A stretch of 64,000 bases of DNA from JAGVPT01 sp964642725 (GTDB taxonomy: Bacteria > Bacteroidota > Ignavibacteria > UBA10030 > UBA8401), in contig CAZXQG010000005.1 of assembly GCA_964642725.1 (NCBI GenBank), positions 1 through 64,000 of the forward strand. The letters are read 5' to 3'. Below are positions 17,798-26,291 of the stretch, in pieces (position 1 is the stretch's first letter; every line of letters starts with the position of its first letter). The notes beneath the pieces were generated by a model. It saw nothing but the letters and a program-made list of their open reading frames with translations, did no database searches and had not been told where the DNA came from. The position numbers and the translations under genes are program-made.

Positions 17798-18286
17798 CTA
17801 TTTCGCGTACTCTTCGTCTCCCCACTCAACAACTTCAAGTTTCACTTTTGCGGTGCCCGTTCCTTTCATTCCCAGCTGTGTTGCCGCAGCAACCGAAAGG
17901 TCAATGATGCGCTCCAGCTTGAAGGGTCCGCGGTCGTTGATGCGCACGACAATCGACCGTTTGTTGTCAAGGTTTGTCACGCGGACTTTTGTGTTAAACG
18001 GCAGCGAGCGGTGGGCAGCGGTCATTTTATACATGTCGTACGTCTCTCCGTTCGCCGTTTTCTTTCCATTAAAATCATCCGCATAATAGGAGGCGATGCC
18101 CTCCATGGTTTTCAACGACTTCGCCTCACTGTTCCCTTCATGAGATCTCGACTCAGTCGATCGCTCTCGAGTGAAGCGCGGCGACGATGCGCATCCTGAA
18201 CTGATGAAAGCCGCAGCGAGTACACCGACAATGAACCCGGAATAAACGAACAGCACCTTCGTATGTTGCCGGCCGGACTCTTTCAC
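17798..18286 (-). CDS. rlpA: RlpA family septal/peptidoglycan lipoprotein
   Basis: A 162-residue lipoprotein (lipobox Cys32) with a C-terminal double-psi beta-barrel (about residues 62-155). The family signature is clear: GIASYYADDFNGKKTANGE, followed by TAAHRSLPFNTKVRVTNL and RINDRGPF. RlpA proteins bind or cleave denuded peptidoglycan glycans at the septum; there is no SPOR domain here, as in the short forms. The Asp and His positions of the lytic transglycosylase site (INDRGPF, AAHRSLPF) are kept. The start is GTG. It sits 36 bases after manC and 20 bases before the RpiB-like gene. Confidence 0.9.
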   Translation of the reverse strand: MKESGRQHTKVLFVYSGFIVGVLAAAFISSGCASSPRFTRERSTESRSHEGNSEAKSLKTMEGIASYYADDFNGKKTANGETYDMYKMTAAHRSLPFNTKVRVTNLDNKRSIVVRINDRGPFKLERIIDLSVAAATQLGMKGTGTAKVKLEVVEWGDEEYAK

Positions 18287-18322
18287 AGTTCTCGTTGTGG
18301 TGGATTTTCGGAAACCGTCGAG

Positions 18323-19420
18323 CTATAAATAATCGTTCATCTGTTTGCGGCGTATATGATCGACAATCTCTTTCACATCCTGCGATGCACCGCGTTTGCA
18401 GATCAACAACGCATCTCCCGTGCTGACGATAATGAGGTCGTCAACACCGACCGTCGCCACCAATTTGTCGTTCGTGTGAACATAGCAATTGTTCGTGTTG
18501 AAGGAAATCACTTTCCCGTGAAGCGAATTTCCATGTTCATCTTTCGACGAAAGACGGTAGACTTCGTCCCACGATCCGACGTCACTCCATCCGAATGCCC
18601 CGCGTATCACGTACGCGTTCGTCGCTTTCTCCATTACGGCGTAATCGATCGAGATTCCGCGTATCAACCCATACGCGTGCTCGATGCTCTGTTCGAGAAG
18701 CGGCGTCCCAAGCGACGGTTCGATGCTCATCAAATGGTCGTAGAGTTCCGGAAGTGAATGCTTGATCTCTTTCAAAATGACGTCTGCCCTCCAAATGAAC
18801 ATACCGCTGTTCCAGAAGAAGTCGCCGCTTTCGATAAATTTCTGGGCAGTCGCAAGGTTTGGTTTCTCGGCAAACGTCTTTACTTTGAAAATTTCTTGTG
18901 GCGGCGTTTTGCTTGTGCCCTGTTCATCATCAACGATCTGGATATATCCGTAACCGGTCTCCGGATGGGTCGGCTGAATTCCGATAGTGATAAGGGACGA
19001 TTGCTCGTGCGCCGCATTTACGCCAACCTTCAAAACACGACGGAATTCTTCCTCGTCGAGTACAATATGGTCAGAAGGGAGCACCACCATTACGCCGTCA
19101 GGGTCCAGCCTGCTGACAAATATTGCAGCCAGTCCAATGCAAGTCGCGGTATTTCGTCCGATCGGTTCGCAGATAATGTTTTCAACCGGGATCCCAGGCA
19201 ACTGTTTGATTACGGCATTCTTTTGCAGTTTGTTCGTGACGATAAAAATATTTTCGGGAGCAACAAAGCCGTTCAGACGCCCGACAGTGTTCTGGATCAG
19301 AGTATGCCCGCCCGCCATTTCCATCAGCTGCTTCGGCATTCGTTCACGGCTCCGCGGCCAGAACCTTGAACCGACTCCTCCCGCCATGATCACGGCATAG
19401 ATCGTTGTTTGTTCACCCAC
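18323..19420 (-). CDS. manC: Mannose-1-phosphate guanylyltransferase
   Basis: Makes GDP-mannose from mannose 1-phosphate and GTP for surface polysaccharide. The 365-residue protein has the nucleotidyltransferase signature GGVGSRFWPRSRERMPKQ near the N terminus, the VLPSDH motif near residue 115, FAEKP near 190 and NSGMFIW near 205. It has the shorter form without the C-terminal isomerase (cupin) domain of two-domain AlgA/ManC proteins. The start is GTG with AAAGGTGA just upstream. Nine bases separate it from the Pro/Glu-repeat gene. Confidence 0.93.
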   Translation of the reverse strand: MGEQTTIYAVIMAGGVGSRFWPRSRERMPKQLMEMAGGHTLIQNTVGRLNGFVAPENIFIVTNKLQKNAVIKQLPGIPVENIICEPIGRNTATCIGLAAIFVSRLDPDGVMVVLPSDHIVLDEEEFRRVLKVGVNAAHEQSSLITIGIQPTHPETGYGYIQIVDDEQGTSKTPPQEIFKVKTFAEKPNLATAQKFIESGDFFWNSGMFIWRADVILKEIKHSLPELYDHLMSIEPSLGTPLLEQSIEHAYGLIRGISIDYAVMEKATNAYVIRGAFGWSDVGSWDEVYRLSSKDEHGNSLHGKVISFNTNNCYVHTNDKLVATVGVDDLIIVSTGDALLICKRGASQDVKEIVDHIRRKQMNDYL

Positions 19421-19429
19421 ATTTCACCT

Positions 19430-20632
19430 TTAATGTTTAAGCAGCGCTTCGGGGTCTTGAAGAATTTGATTGATGCTTTCAAGCATTGCGGCTCCGTTGG
19501 ACCTTTCAGTAAGCGCCTTCGAAAGACGTTCGCCGACTTCACGCATGACTTCCGCAACACGCTCGTCTTGAGCCAAACCCGATGAATCAACATACCGAAT
19601 GAATTTTAGCACCGATAGAAAGAACTCGAGAATCTCCTTCTTCCCGTGCGCACGAGCGACCTCAGTTGAACCTCTCGCGATCATCGCTAGCACTGCAAAC
19701 ACGCTCTTGCGTTCAGAGGGAGTCTTCGTGCCGATCTTTGAAACAATTTCTGTGAAGCGCTGAAAGCCGAGCAAAAGATTTTGATCGAGAATGTCGGCGA
19801 GAGCCGGGGATTCCACGACAGCCGGCGGGGGCGGCGTTTGAGGTTCGGGCTTTGAAAACATCTCTGGCTGAACTTCAGCAGGAAGGTCAGTCGGTTCCTC
19901 CGCGACAAGAACAGGCGGTACCGGTTCCGTCTGAGGCTCGGCCTCAGGAAGATTCTCAGGCTGCGTCTCGGGTTCCAGTTCCGGAACAATTTCGGGCTGA
20001 TTTTCTGTAAGAAGTTCCGTTGGTTCCTCCACAACATCGACAGGAGGCGCCGGTTCCATCTGAGGTTCAGGCTCGGAAATAATCTCAGGTTGAATTTCAG
20101 GAAGAACCTCCGCCGGTTCCTCGGCAACAGCGACTGGGGGCTCTGGTTCCATCTGAGGTTCAGGATCTGAAATAAACTCAGGCTGAACTTCAGGAAGAAG
20201 CTCCGCCGGTTCCGTCTGAACTTCCGGTTCGGGGAGAAGCTCAGGCTGATCGTGAGAAGCAAGTTCCGCCGGTTCCTCGGCGACAACGGCAGGCGCGGAC
20301 ATTGCGGTCTCAACCGGTGCGTCAAATGGTTCGCTGAGAAATGCTTCGAACAATTTGTCGCTCAGCAACATCGCATCGATGTCAAATTGATCAGGAGAAA
20401 AATCTTCGCCCGGCTGTGCGACGCGTTCCAGCAACCACTGCATGGAAAGTGCGGCTTTCGTGAAACCGAATACCTGGCTCAAATGGTGTAACTCGTCTTT
20501 TAGATTCGGCGCCTGCTCAAGCCGTTCGATCAAAACCCGCATCTTGCTCCCGTGAAAAGGAATCAAGCTGTCTTGCAATCCCGCTTGGGTTCGTTGAAGC
20601 ACCTGCAATAAGTATTGTTCTGGGTTATCCAT
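19430..20632 (-). CDS. Hypothetical protein with Pro/Glu-rich repeat linker
   Basis: A 400-residue acidic protein that I do not recognise as a family. Two predicted helical domains (about residues 1-100 and 285-400) flank a low-complexity region (about 114-277) built of imperfect units of roughly 36 residues containing EEPAELLPE and PEPQMEPEPP-like elements. There is no signal peptide or membrane segment, so it is probably cytoplasmic. The ATG at 20632 overlaps the alr stop by 8 bases, which decides the start over 20680. The conserved helical ends suggest a scaffolding or spacer role; this is inference. Confidence 0.7.
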   Translation of the reverse strand: MDNPEQYLLQVLQRTQAGLQDSLIPFHGSKMRVLIERLEQAPNLKDELHHLSQVFGFTKAALSMQWLLERVAQPGEDFSPDQFDIDAMLLSDKLFEAFLSEPFDAPVETAMSAPAVVAEEPAELASHDQPELLPEPEVQTEPAELLPEVQPEFISDPEPQMEPEPPVAVAEEPAEVLPEIQPEIISEPEPQMEPAPPVDVVEEPTELLTENQPEIVPELEPETQPENLPEAEPQTEPVPPVLVAEEPTDLPAEVQPEMFSKPEPQTPPPPAVVESPALADILDQNLLLGFQRFTEIVSKIGTKTPSERKSVFAVLAMIARGSTEVARAHGKKEILEFFLSVLKFIRYVDSSGLAQDERVAEVMREVGERLSKALTERSNGAAMLESINQILQDPEALLKH

Positions 20633-21743
20633 GTTTGTAATTTCTCGGAACTCTCTCGGAAACTGCACAGAATATTTCATACGGGATTGTGCCGAGCGTA
20701 TCGGAAATCTTCCAGCAGGAAATTTCCGAATCGCCGTCCCGTCCCATTAACGTCACCCGGTCACCAACCTTGCACGCAGCCCGCTCGCCGACATCGATCA
20801 TGAGTTGGTCCATGCAAATCGCGCCGACGACAGGGTATTTTTTCCCATTGACGAGAACGTCCGCTTTGTTCGTCAGCCGCCTGCTGATGCCGTCAGCGTA
20901 ACCGATTGAAACCGACGCGATATTCGTTTTTGACGATGTGTAATAGCGACGTCCATAGCTGACGCTTGTTCCCTTCTCTACTGTTTTCATAAACTCGATC
21001 CTTGAACGTATTGACATTGCAGGTTTCAACGGCAGAGGTTTTCGAGTCTCTCGAGAAGGATAGCAGCCATACAGCATGATTCCGGGGCGAACCATATCGA
21101 AATATGACTCTTTCAATTGAAGGATCGCACCGCTGTTGGCGCTATGTTTTATGGGAATGTGAATACCGGCTGAATCAAGCCCGTGGAGAAGTGAAGTAAA
21201 ATCCGACAATTGTTTGCGGGCAAACGACAGATTTTTCGCATCCGCTGTGGCGAAGTGAGTGAATATTCCAGCCACTTCAATATTGCCGAGCATACTCACT
21301 TCACGGATAAAAGCTGTCGCATCTTTAGGGGCGATGCCAATCCTTCCCATGCCGGTATCGACCTTCACGTGAACGACGGCTTTTTTCCCCGCACCGGCCG
21401 CGATCCGGTCAAGGTTCCGCGCAATCGAAATTGAACACAAAGTCGCTCCCAGATTGTGCTCGACGAACAACGCAAGCTGCGGTTCCGGCGGCGCCGTCAG
21501 CACCAGTACTGGAGCCTCGATTCCGTTTTGCCGGAGAGTGACTCCTTCTTCAACAATGGCCACGCCGAGGTGCGATGCCAGTTTCTCTTTCAATATCGAC
21601 TTTGCAACCGGAAGCATTCCATGACCGTACGCGTTGGCTTTGACAACCGCCATTATGTATGGCTGCTTGCCGACCTGTTTTCGAACTTGCTTGAGATTGT
21701 GATGAATTGCTTTGAGGTCAATTTCTGCGTAGGTCGGTCTCAT
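20625..21743 (-). CDS. alr: Alanine racemase
   Basis: A PLP enzyme that interconverts L- and D-alanine for peptidoglycan. The 372-residue protein shows the PLP-lysine motif VVKANAYGHG (about residues 33-42), the catalytic Tyr in VSYGRRYY and the GAICMDQLMIDVG block, all normal. A TTG-started extension to 21776 exists, but the ATG at 21743 begins at the usual RPTYAEIDL. It heads the leftward operon alr, Pro/Glu protein, manC, rlpA and RpiB-like protein, which groups cell-wall and polysaccharide functions. Confidence 0.95.
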   Translation of the reverse strand: MRPTYAEIDLKAIHHNLKQVRKQVGKQPYIMAVVKANAYGHGMLPVAKSILKEKLASHLGVAIVEEGVTLRQNGIEAPVLVLTAPPEPQLALFVEHNLGATLCSISIARNLDRIAAGAGKKAVVHVKVDTGMGRIGIAPKDATAFIREVSMLGNIEVAGIFTHFATADAKNLSFARKQLSDFTSLLHGLDSAGIHIPIKHSANSGAILQLKESYFDMVRPGIMLYGCYPSRETRKPLPLKPAMSIRSRIEFMKTVEKGTSVSYGRRYYTSSKTNIASVSIGYADGISRRLTNKADVLVNGKKYPVVGAICMDQLMIDVGERAACKVGDRVTLMGRDGDSEISCWKISDTLGTIPYEIFCAVSERVPRNYKHG

Positions 21744-21812
21744 GAATTCAATCTTGGGAAAAAAAATCAATGCCAATATAGCAGATTAATGAAGAAGAAT
21801 CAACGAACATAC

Positions 21813-21848
21813 AAAAAAGCCCACAAACGGATTTAATCTTTGTGGGCT
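21813..21848 (-). terminator. Intrinsic terminator of atpDC
   Basis: A perfect 10-bp stem, AGCCCACAAA (21818-21827) with TTTGTGGGCT (21839-21848), is followed by a T-run on the minus strand. It lies about 24 bases after the atpC stop. Confidence 0.9.
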
Positions 21849-21871
21849 GTGAGACAAACTATTACGGCGGC

Positions 21872-22279
21872 TCAGTGGTTTTCTGCAATTTTTAAACGAT
21901 TGATGGCGCGAATGAGGGCAATTCGAGCGCGCTCTTCGTCAATGCGTTCTTCCTTTTGCAAACGCTCGGCAGCACGCTCTTTGGCTTTCTCTGCTCTCTG
22001 CACGTCAATTTCATCGGAGCGTTCGGCCGTCTCCGCTAAGAGAATAACCTTGTTGCCGTTGACTTCAACGAAACCGCCGCTCGTTGCATAACGGCTGACT
22101 GCTCCGGCAGGATCGACGACTTTCACCTGCCCGACCGTAATCGATGAAAGAAAGGGTGCATGATCGAACAATACCTGGAAGCCCCCCGCCACACCCGGTG
22201 CGCTGAAACTTTGCACTTCCCCGGAGAAAACCGTTTTCGTCGGAGTCACTATATCGAGATTAAAATTCTTTCCTGACAT
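21872..22279 (-). CDS. atpC: F1 ATP synthase epsilon subunit
   Basis: Epsilon subunit of the central stalk of the F1 ATP synthase. The 135-residue protein has the N-terminal beta-sandwich (LDIVTPTKTVFSGEV, GGFQVLFDHAPFLSS) and a C-terminal helical hairpin rich in Ala, Glu and Arg (about 90-133). It follows atpD by 21 bases and is closed by a strong terminator. Confidence 0.96.
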   Translation of the reverse strand: MSGKNFNLDIVTPTKTVFSGEVQSFSAPGVAGGFQVLFDHAPFLSSITVGQVKVVDPAGAVSRYATSGGFVEVNGNKVILLAETAERSDEIDVQRAEKAKERAAERLQKEERIDEERARIALIRAINRLKIAENH

Positions 22280-22300
22280 CAGAGTTCGTTGTTATTCTTT

Positions 22301-23710
22301 TTATGCAGCCTGCAATTTCTTTCCTTGTTCGATCGCTTCTTCGATTGTCCCAACCATGTAAAAAGCATTTTCCGGTAAATAATCATAATCGCCGTTAATG
22401 ATTCCTTTAAAACCTTTAATCGTATCCGCAAGTTTCACATACTTTCCCGGAACGCCGGAAAATTGTTCGGCTGTGAAGAACGGCTGCGACAAAAATTTCT
22501 GAATCCTGCGGGCACGCCCCACGACCAGTTTATCCTCGTCTGACAACTCATCCATTCCAAGAATGTTGATGATGTCTTGGAGGTCTTTATATGATTGAAG
22601 AATATTTTTTACCGAACGAGCTATATCGTAATGTTCCTGTCCTATAATTTCCGGGTCCATGATCCGTGATGTAGAATCGAGAGGGTCTACCGCCGGATAG
22701 ATTCCCATATCGGAAATCTGGCGGCTTAACACCGTCGTTGCATCAAGATGGGAGAATGTCGTCGCAGGCGCCGGATCGGTAAGGTCATCTGCCGGAACAT
22801 AGATTGCCTGGACCGATGTGATTGAACCTTTTTTCGTCGAAGTGATTCTCTCTTGCAGTGCCCCCATTTCAGTCGCCAGCGTCGGTTGATATCCGACTGC
22901 CGACGGCATGCGTCCGAGCAATGCAGAAACTTCGGAACCCGCCTGTGTGAAACGGAAAATGTTGTCGATGAAAAGGAGAACGTCTTTACCTTCTTCATCA
23001 CGGAAATATTCCGCCGTCGTCAACGCAGTCAATCCTACCCGGAGCCGAGCACCGGGAGGTTCGTTCATCTGCCCGAAGATCAACGCGGTCTTCTCTAATA
23101 CTCCGGATTCTCTCATTTCACGCCAGAGGTCATTTCCTTCTCTCGTCCGTTCACCGACGCCGGCAAAAACAGAATAACCTCCGTGTTCTTTGGCGATGTT
23201 ATGAATCAATTCTGTGATCAATACTGTCTTTCCAACACCCGCACCGCCGAAGAGCCCCGTCTTGCCCCCTTTTGTGTAAGGCTCGAGCAAATCGATCACT
23301 TTGATCCCAGTTTCAAACATTTCTTTCTGAGTGCTGAGTTCGTTGAAGTCCGGAGCCGGACGATGGATCGGATAGTAGGCCTTTGCTTCCACAGGCCCTA
23401 ATGCATCGATGGGTTTTCCAATGATGTTAATCAGCCGTCCAAGCACTTTCGGGCCGACCGGTACCGTGATCGGTTGGCCGGTATCGACGGCCTTCATTCC
23501 TCGCACCAGCCCGTCGGTTGAATCCATCGCGACGGTACGCACCCGGTTTTCACCGAGATGCAGCTGCACTTCGACAACAAGGTCTTCTTGAACACCTTCT
23601 ATGTTTGTCCGTGGAATTATCACGGCATTGAGAATCTGCGGGAGCGCCCCGTCCGAGAAATCGATATCGATAACCGGTCCGATGACTTGAACTATTTTTC
23701 CTTCGGCCAT
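22301..23710 (-). CDS. atpD: F1 ATP synthase beta subunit
   Basis: Catalytic beta subunit of F1 ATP synthase, 469 residues. It has Walker A GGAGVGKT (about 155-162), the catalytic Glu in GERTREGND (about 185-193), a Walker B region (VLLFIDNIFRFTQAG) and the DELSDEDK segment. There is no sign of change in the active site. Only atpD and atpC are here; the alpha, gamma, delta and F0 genes are not in the window, an arrangement I associate with Chlorobi and relatives. Confidence 0.98.
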   Translation of the reverse strand: MAEGKIVQVIGPVIDIDFSDGALPQILNAVIIPRTNIEGVQEDLVVEVQLHLGENRVRTVAMDSTDGLVRGMKAVDTGQPITVPVGPKVLGRLINIIGKPIDALGPVEAKAYYPIHRPAPDFNELSTQKEMFETGIKVIDLLEPYTKGGKTGLFGGAGVGKTVLITELIHNIAKEHGGYSVFAGVGERTREGNDLWREMRESGVLEKTALIFGQMNEPPGARLRVGLTALTTAEYFRDEEGKDVLLFIDNIFRFTQAGSEVSALLGRMPSAVGYQPTLATEMGALQERITSTKKGSITSVQAIYVPADDLTDPAPATTFSHLDATTVLSRQISDMGIYPAVDPLDSTSRIMDPEIIGQEHYDIARSVKNILQSYKDLQDIINILGMDELSDEDKLVVGRARRIQKFLSQPFFTAEQFSGVPGKYVKLADTIKGFKGIINGDYDYLPENAFYMVGTIEEAIEQGKKLQAA

Positions 23711-23900
23711 TCTGATCCTTTCATAAGCCCTTATTCACAATATTCGTAGCTAATGTTTCAAATTAACTAATTTTTTAAGAAAAATCAATGCAAATCTAGG
23801 TGAAGAATGATTCCATAACTCAAATTATTCCGCGAAAAAGTATCTCGAACTGCGAAAGTTCAAGAACATAAAGTCATTGCATCACTTCACTTTTAAAAAA

Positions 23901-24857
23901 TCATCGTTTGAGAATGGAGGCTATGATAGCCTTCCCATGCAAACGCCCGTTTTCAATAAATATTCTGTTATTATTTTTTCCTGCTGCAATTGAACCGGCA
24001 ATGTAGAGCCCCGGAATGTTTGTTTCCATCGTCACCTCGTCGTAATCGGGCGCCAGCGTCTCGGAATTCGTTTCCACTCCTATTGCTTTGAGAAAGCTGA
24101 TATCGGGGTGGTAGCCTATCAGGGCAAAGACAAAATCGGTTGGAATTGAAAAGCGGCCCCGGGCGTTGTTTTCGAGAACAAGCGAATCTGCTTTTATCTC
24201 TTTTACCTCAGTCGAAAAATGTGTTGTTATCGTCCCTTCTCTTATTCTGTTTTCGATGTCCGGAAGGATCCAGTATTTTATTCCATCGCTCAATTTTTCC
24301 CATCGATGAATAAGAGTGACGACCGCGCCGTGACGGTACAATTCTAGCGCGGCAATCGCGGCGGAATTTTTTCCGCCTATGACGGCAACATTCCGCCTGA
24401 AGTACGAAAATGGCTCTGAATAATAATGAGAGACGGTTGGAAATTCTTCTCCGGGGATATTCAAAAGGTTTGGATTGTCGAAGTAACCTGTTGCAACGAT
24501 GACGTTTCTTGTTTTGTATAAAGATTTGCTCGTCTTTAGTTCGAAGCCTTGGTCTGCTTTTCTTAAGGAAACTACTTGTTCAAAGAGTTGCAGCCGGAGC
24601 TTAAAATGTTCGGCGACTTTCATGTAGTACTCCAACCCGTCTGCTCTCGTAGGCCGCATTGACGACGAAGAAAAAGGAAGGCCGCCTATCTCGAGCAGTT
24701 CCGGCGTAGAAAAAAAGGACATCGCCGTTGGAAATTTTTGGATGGAATTGACCACCGCGCCCTTTTCAATAACGAGATAGTGCAAACCCGCTTTATATGC
24801 TTCGATAGCAGCCGACAGCCCCGCCGGCCCCGCTCCAATGATCACAACATCATACAT
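23901..24857 (-). CDS. ypdA: YpdA-type bacillithiol disulfide reductase
   Basis: A 318-residue FAD/NAD(P)-dependent oxidoreductase. The FAD-binding GAGPAGLSAA motif (8-17) and a second nucleotide-binding GGKNSAAIAALEL motif (about 167-179) frame a thioredoxin-reductase-like fold that lacks a CxxC active site. The TAMSFFSTPELLEIG segment (about 44-58) is typical of YpdA, the NADPH-dependent reductase that recycles oxidised bacillithiol. This points to bacillithiol or its N-methyl form as the low-molecular-weight thiol. It is monocistronic, with a tRNA gene and terminator just upstream. Confidence 0.87.
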   Translation of the reverse strand: MYDVVIIGAGPAGLSAAIEAYKAGLHYLVIEKGAVVNSIQKFPTAMSFFSTPELLEIGGLPFSSSSMRPTRADGLEYYMKVAEHFKLRLQLFEQVVSLRKADQGFELKTSKSLYKTRNVIVATGYFDNPNLLNIPGEEFPTVSHYYSEPFSYFRRNVAVIGGKNSAAIAALELYRHGAVVTLIHRWEKLSDGIKYWILPDIENRIREGTITTHFSTEVKEIKADSLVLENNARGRFSIPTDFVFALIGYHPDISFLKAIGVETNSETLAPDYDEVTMETNIPGLYIAGSIAAGKNNNRIFIENGRLHGKAIIASILKR

Positions 24858-24874
24858 TAAAAGCCCTTTCTCAC

Positions 24875-24911
24875 AAAAAATCCGTCCTTCGTTTGAACTT
24901 AAGGGACGGAT
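24875..24911 (-). terminator. Intrinsic terminator of tRNA-Thr
   Basis: An 8-bp stem, ATCCGTCC (24880-24887) with GGACGGAT (24904-24911), is followed on the minus strand by a T-run. It lies 21 bases after the tRNA 3' end and just upstream of ypdA. Confidence 0.85.
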
Positions 24912-24931
24912 CTCTCATGCATAATACGAAG

Positions 24932-25003
24932 AGCTGAAGGTGGGATTTGAACCCACGACCTGCGGTTTACGAAACCGCTGCTCTACCGCTGAGCTACTTC
25001 AGC
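24932..25003 (-). tRNA. tRNA-Thr (anticodon CGT)
   Basis: A complete 72-base cloverleaf on the minus strand: 7-bp acceptor stem GCTGAAG/CTTCAGC, 4-bp D stem, 5-bp anticodon stem GCGGT/ACCGC with loop TTCGTAA (anticodon CGT), a 5-base variable loop, and a T arm GTGGG/CCCAC with TTCAAAT. The discriminator base is T and CCA is not encoded. It reads ACG codons. It has its own promoter and terminator. Confidence 0.97.
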
Positions 25004-25014
25004 CATGCTTTGAT

Positions 25015-25043
25015 AATATAAAAAAATTAGAAGAAAATTCCAA
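25015..25043 (-). promoter_or_regulatory. Promoter of tRNA-Thr
   Basis: On the minus strand, TTGGAA (25043-25038) and TATATT (25020-25015) are 17 bases apart, with the -10 hexamer 11 bases before the mature tRNA 5' end. The -35 lies within the 3' end of the upstream coding region. Confidence 0.6.
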
Positions 25044-25737
25044 TAAACGGCCCGTGAACCATGCGCGCATAGTCTTGCGTTTTATCGCTCATCGACCATT
25101 TCTGAGTCTCAAACCGGTAACCCGCCGTTACACCATCTCCGATAAGTTCACGAAACAAAAATTGAAGTTCGGCAACGACGGCAGTAGACGACCCGCTTTC
25201 TACACTGAACCCTGCCGTGCTGTAATAAAGAATTCCAACGCCGGTGAATTGAACTCCAAAATTCTCTGTTATGTGTTTGTACTCCAAACCTGTCCCAATT
25301 CCGACACTTGCAATGTTAAAATCTTTGGATGAATTTGATGCACCGCCGGCCTCTACAAAATTCGTCGAAAACACAACTGGCAAAAACAAATTTCCGCGGT
25401 CGGAGGAGGCGGTTAATGAAATATCGGTTATCGATTCAGCGGCCAGCGAAATTTCCGAGCGGCTGTCAGTGTTAAACCTGTATGACGAATAACCAAAGGC
25501 AATCCGCAAGCCCAGCTGCCGGTATTCAGCGGACCACAAAGGGGACTTGACATGGATTTTTGCTGAATCGGAGAGCGTATTCCCTCCCGCCGGCTCAAAA
25601 TCCTGAACCGATGTGTTTATCCCGAACGAACGGAAATCCTCGAGCGAAGGATAGTTCTCTTCAAAAAGCTGGCTTCGAGATTCTTTCGACGAACACACGA
25701 GAAATAAGAAAATAAAGCAGCACCTGGAAACAGTCAT
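25027..25737 (-). CDS. Hypothetical exported outer-membrane-like protein
   Basis: A 236-residue protein with a signal peptide (about residues 1-23, ending near SRSQ) and a body of alternating hydrophobic and polar residues ending in Phe (GIFF), typical of a small outer membrane beta-barrel. It is rich in Ser, Gly and aromatics. I do not recognise a named family and see no catalytic motif. The start is uncertain: ATG 25737 gives a normal signal peptide, and ATG 25761 adds eight residues. It is divergent from the lipocytochrome gene. Confidence 0.65.
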   Translation of the reverse strand: MTVSRCCFIFLFLVCSSKESRSQLFEENYPSLEDFRSFGINTSVQDFEPAGGNTLSDSAKIHVKSPLWSAEYRQLGLRIAFGYSSYRFNTDSRSEISLAAESITDISLTASSDRGNLFLPVVFSTNFVEAGGASNSSKDFNIASVGIGTGLEYKHITENFGVQFTGVGILYYSTAGFSVESGSSTAVVAELQFLFRELIGDGVTAGYRFETQKWSMSDKTQDYARMVHGPFIGIFF

Positions 25738-25872
25738 GTGTGTAACTCTTGCACCGTCCATAATATTTTTGCTGGTTGAATGTACATTTTTTTAATGAAA
25801 CTTTCATCCCGCTCAATTTGAGAAACAAAAACATTCAACGTATATTATGCATTAGATAAGGGCAGGAAAAAT

Positions 25873-26286
25873 ATGATGAACCGGTTTTTCAAATTTGGAT
25901 TCTCGATGGCAGGCTGTGTCGTAGCGTTAGTCTTCGTTCTCTCATCGTGCAAAGACACATCAAATTCGGTTTCGAACTTGGACGAAATAGTTTTCCCTGC
26001 AACGGGTATCAGTTATGAGAAGCAAGTGCAGCCGCTCTTTAACATCGGCTGCGCAACTACCTCATGCCATGATAACCAGGACAAGACGCTCAACCTTACA
26101 AGCTACGGTTTATGGAAGTTAGATCCGGGCGTTATCTATAGCGGGGATACAACCAATAGCAGATTCATATGGTGCATTGAAGCAAGGCCTGGATCATCCC
26201 CCATGCCGCCGGCGAGGCCCCTGGTACAAAACCAAATCCAGGGATTGAAGAGGTGGATCTACGAGGGTGCAAAAGACACGCAGTAA
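25873..26286 (+). CDS. Small lipoprotein with an atypical c-type heme motif
   Basis: A 137-residue lipoprotein (Cys26 in the LSSC lipobox). The VQPLFNIGC segment leads into a CxxxxCH motif (Cys60, Cys65, His66), a spacing with four residues between the cysteines instead of two. Met111 in SPMPPARP is a plausible second heme ligand, and a closing helix (IQGLKRWIYEGA) fits a cytochrome c fold of the kind found in secreted or membrane-bound electron carriers. No redox enzyme is adjacent, so the electron partners are unknown. It is monocistronic. Confidence 0.72.
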   Translation: MMNRFFKFGFSMAGCVVALVFVLSSCKDTSNSVSNLDEIVFPATGISYEKQVQPLFNIGCATTSCHDNQDKTLNLTSYGLWKLDPGVIYSGDTTNSRFIWCIEARPGSSPMPPARPLVQNQIQGLKRWIYEGAKDTQ

Positions 26287-26291
26287 TCTGC

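Noticed and set aside
19687..20325. Large Arg/Pro-rich minus-strand open frame over the Pro/Glu repeat gene
   Set aside because: It is a shadow of the repetitive DNA in another frame; composition (Arg, Asn, Leu, Phe, Pro) reflects repeats rather than a protein.
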